From Rhodococcus sp. SMB37 (GTDB lineage Bacteria > Actinomycetota > Actinomycetes > Mycobacteriales > Mycobacteriaceae), in contig NZ_SLVY01000008.1 of NCBI RefSeq assembly GCF_004345605.1, forward strand, positions 165,022 to 229,021: DNA of 64,000 bases. Reading direction: 5' to 3'. Below the pieces are notes generated by a model. It saw only the letters and a list, made by a program, of their open reading frames with translations, searched no databases and was not told where the DNA came from. A program made the translations under genes and the position numbers. Below, one piece after another: positions 8,751 to 16,927 of this stretch (its first letter is position 1; each line of letters begins with the position of its first letter).

Positions 8751-9289
8751 ACGGCACAGCAGGCATGAAGCGTCTGGGCACCGTTCTCCTCGCCCTTGTC
8801 GGCGCGCTGATGCTCGCGGCAGGCCCCGCCGCGGCGCACTCGGTCGTCCTCGGCAGCACTCCCGAGCAAGGCTCGGAGATCGCGGAGGCACCCGAGCAGG
8901 TCAGCGTGACGTTCAACGAAGCGCTACAGGAGCAGTTCGCAGCGCTCACTGTGGTCGGGCCCGACGGCAATCTGTGGTCCAAGGGCGACCCGATCGTCGA
9001 CGGACCCACCGTCAGCGTCGAAATCGACGGTCTCGGCCCGGTCGGTGAATACACGATCGCCTATCGCGTGACGTCGGCCGACGGGCATCCCGTCAGCGGG
9101 ACGCGCACCTTCACCCTCACGCAGGAGGGCACCGGCACTCCCGGTGAGGCCGCGGCCGGCGACGCCGCACCGGCATCCGATGTCGCCACCGACAACGGCG
9201 GGGGTCCCGCTATCTGGTGGTTCGTGGTCGCCGGTGTGATCGTGGTCGTCGCTGCCTTGTGGTTCGTGTTGCGCAAGCCGAAGGTCTGA
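8747..9289 (+). CDS. copC: CopC-type periplasmic copper-binding protein
   Basis: The 180-residue protein has a signal peptide ending in AGPAAA, giving a mature N-terminal His (AHSVV), a known Cu(II) ligand of CopC. The beta-sandwich domain ends in the conserved SADGHPVSGTRTF segment with a second His. A Gly/Ala-rich linker and a C-terminal membrane anchor (IWWFVVAGVIVVVAALWFVL) follow. ATG 8747 overlaps the ycnI stop. With CopD directly downstream, it likely hands copper to the permease. Confidence 0.9.
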   Translation: MNGTAGMKRLGTVLLALVGALMLAAGPAAAHSVVLGSTPEQGSEIAEAPEQVSVTFNEALQEQFAALTVVGPDGNLWSKGDPIVDGPTVSVEIDGLGPVGEYTIAYRVTSADGHPVSGTRTFTLTQEGTGTPGEAAAGDAAPASDVATDNGGGPAIWWFVVAGVIVVVAALWFVLRKPKV

Positions 9290-9294
9290 CACTC

Positions 9295-10224
9295 GTGCCG
9301 AACATTCGCCGGCGGTGGCTCCTCGGAGCCGCCGCCGGCGCCGTCATCGGGGTCGCGCTCGGCGTGCTGCTGGCGGCCCCGGAGTTGTCCGCGTGGACAC
9401 GCGCGCTGTCGCTGTGCGTCGGGTCCACGGTGCTCGGCGTCGCTGTCCTCGCCACCATGACACGCGGTGAACGACGCCCGGATGTCTCGACCGAAGACGT
9501 GTGGCGCGCGATCACCGTCCTCGGCGGGGTGTGGCTGCTGCTCGAGACCGTTCAACTCGTCATCGAAGCCGCCGCGACGGTCGATGTCCCCGTGGCCCTG
9601 CTCAGCGCCGGACTCTTCGTCGAGTACATCGGCACCGCCGGATCCGGTCGGGTCGCCGCGGCCGCGTGGTTCTGCGTCGGCGCACTCACCGTCGCGGCGG
9701 CTCTCGCCTACCGGCGAGGGACCGCATGGTCGACCGCGCCCGTTCTCGTCGCCGCCGCTCTGGCACTCGTCGCGCGACCCGTCACCGGGCACATGTCGCA
9801 GCAGCCGTTCGGGTCGTTGCTCGACGCGGCGCACGTCCTCGCGGCCGCAGTCTGGCTGGGGGTGCTCACGGCGCTCGCCCTGCTGGTCCGGGGTCGCGGG
9901 GGGTGGTCCCGGCTGCTGCCGCGTTACTCGGACCTCGCGACCAAATGCGTCGTGGTGCTCGGGGTGACCGGTGTGATCGACGCGGCCGTGCGCCTCGAGT
10001 CGGTGGCCGCGCTCGTCGACACCGGCTACGGGCGTGTTCTGCTCGCCAAGGTCGCGGTGCTCGTGGCGCTGCTCGGGCTGGCATGGATCTGGCGGCGCAC
10101 GTGGGTGCCCGCGGCAGGCGCCCATCGGAGCACCGCCGACGTCTCGCTGCGCAATGCCGTCATCGAAGTGTGTGCGATGTCGGTGGCGTTCGGGCTCGCC
10201 GCCGCGCTCGCCACGACCGCATGA
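9295..10224 (+). CDS. copD: CopD-type copper transport permease
   Basis: This 309-residue protein has eight predicted membrane segments, matching the CopD domain fold. Conserved features include MSQQPFGSLLDAAHVLAAAVWLG, where the His lies within a membrane helix, and a short basic tail. GTG 9295 follows the copC stop by 5 bp, so ycnI-copC-copD form one transcript. The family moves copper across the inner membrane or supports its delivery to cuproenzymes. The gene converges with udgX, leaving only 5 bp between the stops, and no separate hairpin is seen there. Confidence 0.85.
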   Translation: MPNIRRRWLLGAAAGAVIGVALGVLLAAPELSAWTRALSLCVGSTVLGVAVLATMTRGERRPDVSTEDVWRAITVLGGVWLLLETVQLVIEAAATVDVPVALLSAGLFVEYIGTAGSGRVAAAAWFCVGALTVAAALAYRRGTAWSTAPVLVAAALALVARPVTGHMSQQPFGSLLDAAHVLAAAVWLGVLTALALLVRGRGGWSRLLPRYSDLATKCVVVLGVTGVIDAAVRLESVAALVDTGYGRVLLAKVAVLVALLGLAWIWRRTWVPAAGAHRSTADVSLRNAVIEVCAMSVAFGLAAALATTA

Positions 10225-10229
10225 TCAGA

Positions 10230-10871
10230 TCAGAGCAACCCGGCGGCGCGGTGAAGATCGCGCACGAGTGAGTCGAACGCGGCGTCGCGGTCCACATGGG
10301 CGCGCAGCGCTGCGGACGGATGGATCGTGGCGACCACCTTCGGATCGAGCGTGCCCCGGAGCTGTTCGTCGAGCTGCAGCACCTCTCCGCGGTGCACGGT
10401 GAGCTTGAAATTCTTCTCGACCAACGCGCGAGCTGCCGTCACGCCGAGGCACACCACGACGTCGGGACGCACCACGTCGAGTTCCGCTACGAGCCACGGC
10501 CGGCACGCGATGATCTGCCCGCCCGACGGTTTCTTGTGGATGCGACGCTTTCCGCCCGCGGCCCGGTCGAACCGGAAGTGCTTGACGGCATTGGTGACGT
10601 ACACGGTGTCGCGCTCGACACCGGCGGCCGCGAGCGCCTTGTCCAGCAATCGGCCTGCGGGGCCGACGAACGGCTCCCCCTCGAGGTCTTCGTCGTTGCC
10701 TGGTTGCTCGCCGACGAGCATCAGACGCGCGTCGGTAGGGCCGGCTCCGAAGACCGTCTGCTCGGCGGCCTTGAACAGGTCGCACCCGCGACACCCCCGG
10801 GCCGCGGTCTCGAGCGAGAGGATGTCGAGGGTGTCGGGAAGATAACCCTGCGCTCCGCGATAGGTGACCAT
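10230..10871 (-). CDS. udgX: UdgX-family uracil-DNA binding protein/glycosylase
   Basis: This 213-residue protein belongs to the uracil-DNA glycosylase superfamily, family 4/UdgX. Motif A is GEQPGNDED, and motif B is IHPSAALR near the C-terminus. The UdgX-specific loop KRRIHKKPS is present; its histidine is known in the mycobacterial enzyme to form a covalent bond with the deoxyribose after uracil removal. Four cysteines (CRGC near residues 30-33, one in IIACRPW, one in VVCLG) fit the 4Fe-4S site. ATG 10871 is used. It lies 32 bp downstream of the carboxylase gene on the same strand. Confidence 0.88.
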   Translation of the reverse strand: MVTYRGAQGYLPDTLDILSLETAARGCRGCDLFKAAEQTVFGAGPTDARLMLVGEQPGNDEDLEGEPFVGPAGRLLDKALAAAGVERDTVYVTNAVKHFRFDRAAGGKRRIHKKPSGGQIIACRPWLVAELDVVRPDVVVCLGVTAARALVEKNFKLTVHRGEVLQLDEQLRGTLDPKVVATIHPSAALRAHVDRDAAFDSLVRDLHRAAGLL

Positions 10872-10903
10872 GTCGAAGATGTACCCCTGTCAGAGCCGTG
10901 AAA

Positions 10904-13900
10904 TCATCGCAGTCCCGAGATCCACACGCGGGTCTCGGCGGGGTCGATGACGTCGTCGAGTTCGAAGATCGTCGCCGCCTGCAGTGCCTTGCCGCGCTGA
11001 TACGCCGCAGCGACCAGCTGCCCGAACAGTTCCTCGCGGGCCTCGATGGTGGGCGCGGCATCGAGTTCCTTGCGGAAGCCGAGTCGCACCGCGCCTTCGA
11101 GTCCCATCCCGCCGATTTCGCCGGTCGGCCACGCGATCGTGAACTGCGGTGAGTGGAACGATCCACCGGCCATCGCCATGGCACCGAGCCCGTATCCCTT
11201 GCGGAGGATGATCGTGCCGAACGGCACCGTCAACCGCGCACCCGCGATGAAGAACCGGCCGAATCGCCGTACCGCCGCCTGTTTCTCCGATTCCGGACCG
11301 ACCATGAAACCCGGTGTGTCGCACAGACTCACCACGGGAAGCCGGTGCTCTTCGCACAGTTCGAGAAAGTCTGCGGCCTTGTCTGCGGCTTCGGCATCGA
11401 TCGCGCCTCCGAGGTGGTGGCTGCTGTTGGCGAGCACACCGTAGGCCTTGCCCTCGACCCGCACGAGGGCGGTGACGATGCCGACTCCGTAGTCCGGGCG
11501 CAGTTCGAGAACCGAATCGACGTCGGCGATGGCAGTGAGTGCAGCGCGGACGTCGTAGGCGCGAAGGCGATTCTCGGGGACCACGTGTCGCGCGAGACGC
11601 GGGTCGGGCGCCTCGAATCCGGTTGTCCGGACGGTGAAATACGACAGGTACTGCCGGGCCAGCGCGACGGCATGCTCCTCGTCGCGCGTGGCGAGGTGGA
11701 CGACGCCGTTGCGGCGTTGCACGTCGATCGGGCCGATCTCTTCGGGTCGGTGCTCTCCGAGTCCACCGCCCTCGATCATGGCGGGCCCGCCCATTCCGAT
11801 GTTGGCGTCGGGCGTCGCGATGAGCACATCGCACACGCCGGCGAGTGCGGCGTTGCCCGCGAAGCACCGACCCGACACCACGGCGACAGTCGGCACACGA
11901 CCGTGCAGTGCCGCCATCGACCGGAAGGTCGACAGTTCCAGGCCCGCGCCGTGCGCTACGTCGACATCGCCGGGTCGTCCGCCGCCGCCCTCGGCGAACA
12001 GCACCACCGGCACCTCACGGCGCGCAGCGAGTTCGAGGAGCCGGTCGGTCTTGCTGTGGTTGTATCTGCCCTGGGTTCCGGCGAGCACGGTGTAGTCGTA
12101 CGACATGACGACGACGTCGGCACCGTCGATACGTGCCGTGCCTCCTACAAGTCCGTCGGCGGGGGTGTTCGCGATGAGGTCTTCTTCGCTGCGGCGTGCG
12201 CGTTGCGCGGCGAGGACGAGACCGCCGTACTCGACGAAGCTGTCGGCGTCGACGAGATCGGTGATGTTCTCGCGCGCGGTGCGTCGGCCGCGGTTGTGCC
12301 GACGTGCGATTGCGTCGGGACGGGCTGCGTCGAGGGTGGCAGCGTGCCGCGCACGGATCTCGTCGAGGTCGGCGCGCTCGAAATCGAGGTCGAATGCGTC
12401 TGCGGCGGTGTTCGACCCGGCTTCGTCGTCCAGGTGGACCACGGCGAGCATCGTTCCGGGTTGCACGGTCTGCCCGGGCTGCACGAGCATCCGAGTCACG
12501 GTGGCGGTCCCAGGCGCGGTGATGGCGTGCTGCATCTTCATCGCGTCGAGGATCACGATGGGCGCGCCTGCGGGCGTGGTGTCGCCCTCGGCAGCGGATT
12601 CGACGACGGTGCCGACCATTTCGGCACGCACCGCACGCTCCCCGGCGCCCAGTTCGGGCGCTTCCGCCGCGACCGATATCTCCGCGTGTGGGTCGACGAA
12701 CTCCGCGAGACGCTCACCGAGCCACGACGTGGTGACCGGACCGGACCGGAATTCCGTGTCGGTGAGAATCTTCCGGAGAACATTGCGGTTGGTGGCGACG
12801 CCGTCGACGACGAACTCGCCGAGCGCGACCTCGAGTTTCCGGAACGCGGCGCCGATATCGGAAACCCGCACATGTGCGATGACCTTCGCGAGCAGGGAAT
12901 CGTAGCGAGCCCCCACCTCGAGGCCCGAGCGGCCGTGGGTGTCGACTCGAATGCCGGGGCCGGACGGCGGGGTGAATGCGGACAGGGTTCCGGTCGCGGG
13001 GACGGTCTGTCCGTCCTGACGCAGCGTTTCGGTGTTGATGCGTGCCTGCACAGCCACTCCCCGGGCACGGGTCGCTGCTCCGGTGACACCGTGGGAGTCG
13101 GCGGTGACGCCGTCGGGGAGCTCGAGTTCGTCGAACAATGCTCCACGCGCGACCGCGATCTGCACGGTCACGAGATCGATGCCGGCGACCTCTTCGGTGA
13201 CGGTGTGTTCGACCTGGATCCGCGGGTTCACCTCGAGGAACACCATGCCCGAGCCGGCCACGAGGAACTCGACCGTCGCCACCCCGCGCAGGTGCGTGCC
13301 AGTGCCGAGTCGGGCGGCGGCGACGTGCAGGTCGCGTCGCAGCGCCTCGCTCAGCGCCGGGGCAGGAGCGATCTCGACGAGTTTCTGGTGCCGACGCTGC
13401 ACGCTGCAGTCGCGGTCGCCGAGCGCACGCGCGACGGTCCCGCCGACACCGTCCGGTGCCGCGACGATCTGCACCTCGATGTGTCGGGCCCGGGTGATGA
13501 GCGCTTCGGCGTAGAGGCGGTCGTCGCCGAAGGCACCCAGCGCTTCGGCCGCGGCCGACCGGTGGGCGTCGACGAGGTCGCCGGCGTCACGCACGATCCG
13601 CATGCCGCGGCCGCCGCCTCCGGCGAGAGCTTTCACGACGACGCCGTCGGGGTGCTGCGCGAGGAAGGCACGCAGATCCTCCGGGTCCCCCGAGCCGGAG
13701 GCCGGAACCACGGGAATGCCCAGGCCCGCAGCCGTCGCACGGGCGGTCTGCTTGTCGCCGAACGTCCGCAGCGCATCCGGACCGGGTCCGACGAACGTCA
13801 CGCCCGCGTCGGCGCAGCGGTCCGCGAACGCGGCGTTCTCGCTGAGGAAGCCGTAGCCGGGATGGACGAGGGTGCAGTCCGTGTCGCGGGCGATGCTCAG

Positions 13901-14086
13901 GATCGCGTCCTGGTCGAGATAGGCGGCGGGACCGGAGCCCGCGAGCGGAACGGCCCTGGTGGCGGCACCTACATGCGGGCTCGCGGAGTCGTCCTCCGCA
14001 TAGACGGCGACGGTGTCGAGGCCGAGTTCGGTGGCCGTTCGGATGATTCGCAGGGCGATCTCACCGCGGTTGGCTACGAGCAGCAT
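10904..14086 (-). CDS. Single-chain biotin-dependent acyl-CoA carboxylase
   Basis: The 1060-residue protein carries all carboxylase parts in one chain. The biotin carboxylase domain starts with LLVANRGEIA and has an ATP-grasp loop GGGGRGMRIV. The biotin carrier has the biotinyl lysine in DAMKM (Lys517). The carboxyltransferase spans about residues 545-1060. This order is that of the fused acetyl/propionyl-CoA carboxylases and the single-chain long-chain acyl-CoA carboxylase of mycobacteria. It should convert acyl-CoA, bicarbonate and ATP to a 2-carboxyacyl-CoA. ATG 14086 has TGGGGG upstream and starts the domain exactly; a TTG at 14125 would add 13 non-family residues. Chain-length preference cannot be told. 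Confidence 0.88.
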   Translation of the reverse strand: MLLVANRGEIALRIIRTATELGLDTVAVYAEDDSASPHVGAATRAVPLAGSGPAAYLDQDAILSIARDTDCTLVHPGYGFLSENAAFADRCADAGVTFVGPGPDALRTFGDKQTARATAAGLGIPVVPASGSGDPEDLRAFLAQHPDGVVVKALAGGGGRGMRIVRDAGDLVDAHRSAAAEALGAFGDDRLYAEALITRARHIEVQIVAAPDGVGGTVARALGDRDCSVQRRHQKLVEIAPAPALSEALRRDLHVAAARLGTGTHLRGVATVEFLVAGSGMVFLEVNPRIQVEHTVTEEVAGIDLVTVQIAVARGALFDELELPDGVTADSHGVTGAATRARGVAVQARINTETLRQDGQTVPATGTLSAFTPPSGPGIRVDTHGRSGLEVGARYDSLLAKVIAHVRVSDIGAAFRKLEVALGEFVVDGVATNRNVLRKILTDTEFRSGPVTTSWLGERLAEFVDPHAEISVAAEAPELGAGERAVRAEMVGTVVESAAEGDTTPAGAPIVILDAMKMQHAITAPGTATVTRMLVQPGQTVQPGTMLAVVHLDDEAGSNTAADAFDLDFERADLDEIRARHAATLDAARPDAIARRHNRGRRTARENITDLVDADSFVEYGGLVLAAQRARRSEEDLIANTPADGLVGGTARIDGADVVVMSYDYTVLAGTQGRYNHSKTDRLLELAARREVPVVLFAEGGGGRPGDVDVAHGAGLELSTFRSMAALHGRVPTVAVVSGRCFAGNAALAGVCDVLIATPDANIGMGGPAMIEGGGLGEHRPEEIGPIDVQRRNGVVHLATRDEEHAVALARQYLSYFTVRTTGFEAPDPRLARHVVPENRLRAYDVRAALTAIADVDSVLELRPDYGVGIVTALVRVEGKAYGVLANSSHHLGGAIDAEAADKAADFLELCEEHRLPVVSLCDTPGFMVGPESEKQAAVRRFGRFFIAGARLTVPFGTIILRKGYGLGAMAMAGGSFHSPQFTIAWPTGEIGGMGLEGAVRLGFRKELDAAPTIEAREELFGQLVAAAYQRGKALQAATIFELDDVIDPAETRVWISGLR

Positions 14087-14137
14087 GCCTGTGCACCCCC
14101 AGATCGAAGTTGACGTCGACCTCAATTCATACCGCAG

Positions 14138-14890
14138 TCACTCCTGGGGTACCGGACGCACCCGCAGACGTCCGAGGCCGATCGCGAGAACCACCGCGGT
14201 GATCGATCCCGCCGCCATGATCGCCGCGAGCACCACCACCTGGAAACGACCGGCTTCGAGGGGCGACAGCCCACCGAAGATCGCGCCGACGAAGGCCCCC
14301 GGCAGCGTCACCAGTCCGGTGGTCTTCGTCTGGTCGAGGGACGGGATCAGCGCCGCTCGCACCGCGAGCCGGGCGTGGCCGAGCGTTGCCTGCCGCATGG
14401 TCGCGCCGAGCGCGAGCCACCCTTCGACCTCGGTCCACCGGTCATCGACGATCTCGGTGAATCTACGGCCGGCAAGTCCGGCGACCGTCATCCCACCGCC
14501 GATCACGATTCCGCCGAGCGCGAGGGCGTAGCGGGGTGTCAGCTCGATGGCACCGCTGACGAACACGATGACGAGGGCGGTACCGATTCCGCAGAACATG
14601 GACACACCGACCATCACGGTCGTCCCGACTCCTCGCCCGACCCGCCGCGACGCGGTCCACAGTGCAACGCCGAACATGACCACGAGCACCAGCGCGACCC
14701 ACCGGGCGTCGGCGATGACTCCCGTGAGCACGAGGGCAACAAATGCGAGTTGCACTGTGCCACGGGCGATTGCGTACACCGGCGCAAACCGGTGCGGAAC
14801 ACCGAATGCCCACAGGACGGCGGTGGCCACGGCGGCGAGCGCGGTGACTCCCACCAATGTCCGGATGAGTTCGAGCGCGTCGTCGATCAT
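14138..14890 (-). CDS. FetB/UPF0014 family ABC permease
   Basis: This 250-residue protein has six or seven membrane helices. It carries the family signature TKTTGLVTLPGAFVGAIFGG, preceded by the conserved SLDQ. In Escherichia coli, FetB is the membrane half of an iron exporter with the ATPase FetA. No ATPase gene lies beside it here, so this is an orphan permease or its partner is elsewhere. ATG 14890 is used. It lies 51 bp upstream of the carboxylase gene on the same strand and may be co-transcribed with it. Confidence 0.85.
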   Translation of the reverse strand: MIDDALELIRTLVGVTALAAVATAVLWAFGVPHRFAPVYAIARGTVQLAFVALVLTGVIADARWVALVLVVMFGVALWTASRRVGRGVGTTVMVGVSMFCGIGTALVIVFVSGAIELTPRYALALGGIVIGGGMTVAGLAGRRFTEIVDDRWTEVEGWLALGATMRQATLGHARLAVRAALIPSLDQTKTTGLVTLPGAFVGAIFGGLSPLEAGRFQVVVLAAIMAAGSITAVVLAIGLGRLRVRPVPQE

Positions 14891-14975
14891 CGCCGAGCAG
14901 CGTATCCCGCCGATTGCCTCGCCAAGACGTCGCAGGATACGGCCGCATCGTGTTCATGCGCGATACGGTCGATGT

Positions 14976-15770
14976 ATGTCTGCCCGCAAGGTCGCCGTTC
15001 CCCGGCCCACCCTCGAATCCGACAACTACCTGTACGAACCCTGCGAGCGCAGGATCCGGGGGAAGTGGTTCGGTCGAACGGTCGTGGACAGCGCCCGCGC
15101 GGTACTGGTGTGGGCGCCGGGCAAACCTGTGCCGTTCTATGCGTTCCCGCGCGACGACGTGCGCTTCGATCTGCTGTCGGCATCGCTGTCACCGAGCCGC
15201 AGCCGCCCGGACGTGTGGCAGTGGTACGACATCGTCGTCGACGACCGGCGCGCGTATTCGCCGGTGTTCCAGCTGGACATCGACGGCCTCGACGACCGGT
15301 TGGCGTTCGCATGGTTCCGGCAGGGCGAACCCGAGCCGGGCGACACGGTCTACGTCGATGAGGATGAGCACTGGTTCGAGGAGGAAGCCGAGGTGTTCAC
15401 CCACCCGCGCGACCCGCACCATCGTGTCGACGCGCTCCCCAGTTCCCGCCACGTCGTCGTCACGGTGGGCGACGCGGTCGTCGCGGAGACCCGCACACCG
15501 GTGCTGGTCTTCGAGACAGGCCTGCCGACGCGCTACTACATCCCTCCTGCCGATGTGGATTTCTCCCGACTCGAGGAATCGGCGCTGCGCACGGGATGCC
15601 CGTACAAGGGCACGGCCCGGTACTGGTCGTTCATGGGGCAGTCGTTCTCGGGACAGCTGCCGGCCGAGAACGTCGCATGGTCGTACGAGGAACCTCTCGC
15701 CGGGATGGAACCGATCGCGGGGCACGTGTGTTTCTACGACGACGCGGCGGACGTGTCCGTATCGGTATGA
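14976..15770 (+). CDS. Double DUF427 domain protein
   Basis: The 264-residue protein contains two copies of the DUF427 beta-rich fold. The first (about residues 20-130) includes KWFGRTVVDSARAVLVW. The second (about 165-255) includes VVTVGDAVVAETRTPVLVFE, then TRYYIPPADVDFS and the conserved CPYKGTARYWS. The family's biochemical role is not known. ATG 14976 precedes the first domain without extra residues. The gene is divergent from fetB, and the next gene downstream starts behind a separate operator. Confidence 0.85.
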   Translation: MSARKVAVPRPTLESDNYLYEPCERRIRGKWFGRTVVDSARAVLVWAPGKPVPFYAFPRDDVRFDLLSASLSPSRSRPDVWQWYDIVVDDRRAYSPVFQLDIDGLDDRLAFAWFRQGEPEPGDTVYVDEDEHWFEEEAEVFTHPRDPHHRVDALPSSRHVVVTVGDAVVAETRTPVLVFETGLPTRYYIPPADVDFSRLEESALRTGCPYKGTARYWSFMGQSFSGQLPAENVAWSYEEPLAGMEPIAGHVCFYDDAADVSVSV

Positions 15771-15791
15771 GAAGCCCTCTTCACAGATAAT

Positions 15792-15807
15792 ATTTTAGCG
15801 CTAAGAT
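15792..15807. promoter_or_regulatory. Operator palindrome before ridA (site 1 of the regulon)
   Basis: ATTTTAGCGCTAAGAT matches the perfect palindrome ATCTTAGCGCTAAGAT found at 19174 and 24736 in 15 of 16 positions. It ends 39 nt before the ridA ATG. The AT-rich arms stand out against the GC-rich background. It is inferred to be the binding site of the MarR protein encoded at 16312. Confidence 0.7.
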
Positions 15808-15846
15808 AGTTGGCGAACCGCGACCCGACCTCAGGAGCGATCACCG

Positions 15847-16215
15847 ATGTCACTCACATCCGTCAGCACCCACCATCCGTACAGCCCGGCGTACGTCGCA
15901 GGCGGTCTCGTCTTCGTCTCCGGCGCGCTGTCCATCGATCCCGAGGGCATCGCCGTCGAGGGCCGCACAGAAGCCCTCGACGCCGCAATCGACCGCATGA
16001 CCGACCGGCTCGCCGTCGTCGACGGAAAACTCTCCGACGTCGTCAAACTCACCTACTTCGTCACCGACCTGTCGCTGAGAGAGGAAGCCAACCGCCAGTT
16101 CGAGCGACTCTTCGCCGAACCGCGCCCGGCCCGGACCTTCGTCGAGGTGAGCGCGCTTCCGTACGGCGCGACCGTCGAGATCGACGCAGTCGCCACTGCT
16201 ACCGCACCACGCTGA
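15847..16215 (+). CDS. RidA family enamine/imine deaminase-like protein
   Basis: This 122-residue protein has the RidA/YjgF/UK114 fold. It begins with TSVSTHHPYSPAYVAGGLVFVSG and ends with the family segment PYGATVEIDAVATA. RidA proteins hydrolyse reactive enamines or imines to ketones and ammonia; related members act as aminomuconate deaminases in aromatic catabolism. The arginine needed for deamination in the classic enzymes would be in RPARTFVEV. AGGAG lies 9 nt before ATG 15847. An operator shared with the catabolic genes places it in that regulon. Whether it has a pathway role or only a protective one is open. Confidence 0.82.
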   Translation: MSLTSVSTHHPYSPAYVAGGLVFVSGALSIDPEGIAVEGRTEALDAAIDRMTDRLAVVDGKLSDVVKLTYFVTDLSLREEANRQFERLFAEPRPARTFVEVSALPYGATVEIDAVATATAPR

Positions 16216-16260
16216 TACCGACATCCCCACGCGCCCCGCGCAAGCCGTATCGTGAACAAT

Positions 16261-16276
16261 GCTTTGGCGCTCAACA
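16261..16276. promoter_or_regulatory. Degenerate operator-like site before the MarR gene
   Basis: The core TTGGCGCTCAA at 16264-16274 resembles the TTAGCGCTAA core of the regulon operator (8 of 10), but only 8 of 16 positions match over the full length. It lies about 35 nt before the MarR start, the same spacing as the better sites. It may be a weak autoregulatory site. Confidence 0.3.
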
Positions 16277-16311
16277 ATCGAGCGGCAAGCCGAAGACACG
16301 AGGAGGCACGC

Positions 16312-16833
16312 GTGGGGCGCGACAACGTTCCCGACCATGACGCCGTCGACGACATCGTGAGTCAGTGGACTCGCGAATGGCCCGGCCTGGACGTCACACC
16401 CCTCGAGGTACTCGGACGCCTCCACCGCACCTACCTGCGCTATCAGAGCACCATCGGGCGGATCTTCGACGAGTACGACCTGAATATGGCCTCGTTCGAC
16501 GTCCTTGCCGCGCTGCGCCGCTCGGGCACGCCTTACCGGATGACGCCCGGGCAACTCGCCGAGAGTTCCCTGGTGACCACCGGCGGCGTCACCCTCCGCA
16601 TCGATCGTCTCGAGAAGGCGGGATTGGTGAGACGTGAACGCGACGCCGACGACAGGCGCATCGTGCATGCCGAGCTCACCGATGCCGGCAAGAAGCTCAT
16701 CGACGAGGTTGCGGTCGCTCATTTCGAGAACGAGACCCGCATGCTCTCCGGTATGTCGGCGGACGACCAGGCCGAGCTGGTGCAGTTGTTGCGCAAACTC
16801 GAGCATTCTCTCGCCCAGCACCAGAGCGGGTAG
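16312..16833 (+). CDS. MarR-family regulator of the catabolic cluster
   Basis: This 173-residue MarR protein has its winged helix-turn-helix at about residues 55-125. TPGQLAESSLVTTGGVTLRIDRLEKAGLV forms the helix-turn-helix in two parts, followed by the basic wing RRERDADDRR. GTG 16312 is chosen over a GTG at 16252 because a perfect AGGAGG sits 5 nt upstream. It is the only regulator inside the cluster, and four palindromes with the same sequence lie before its transcription units. It is therefore inferred to repress ridA, the oxygenase operon, the ring-cleavage operon and the transporter operon until a pathway compound binds. It ends before a strong bidirectional terminator. Confidence 0.88.
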   Translation: MGRDNVPDHDAVDDIVSQWTREWPGLDVTPLEVLGRLHRTYLRYQSTIGRIFDEYDLNMASFDVLAALRRSGTPYRMTPGQLAESSLVTTGGVTLRIDRLEKAGLVRRERDADDRRIVHAELTDAGKKLIDEVAVAHFENETRMLSGMSADDQAELVQLLRKLEHSLAQHQSG

Positions 16834-16858
16834 CGGCCCTCGACGTCCATACGTCGGA

Positions 16859-16901
16859 AAAAGACAGAAACACACCTCCGGAAAGGGTGTTTCTGTCTTT
16901 T
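16859..16901. terminator. Bidirectional terminator between MarR and Rieske genes
   Basis: A perfect 15-bp stem (16859-16873 with 16887-16901) encloses a 13-nt loop. The stem starts with AAAA on one side and ends with TTTT on the other, so it has a T tract for both directions. It lies between the convergent MarR and Rieske genes. Confidence 0.88.
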
Positions 16902-16927
16902 CGTGCCGCGGTTACTGCGGGGGCCGG

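Noticed and set aside
11153..14113. A 986-codon open frame antisense to the acyl-CoA carboxylase
   Set aside because: It is the complement of a fully recognisable carboxylase gene. High GC content keeps such antisense frames open. The translation matches no family and is compositionally biased.
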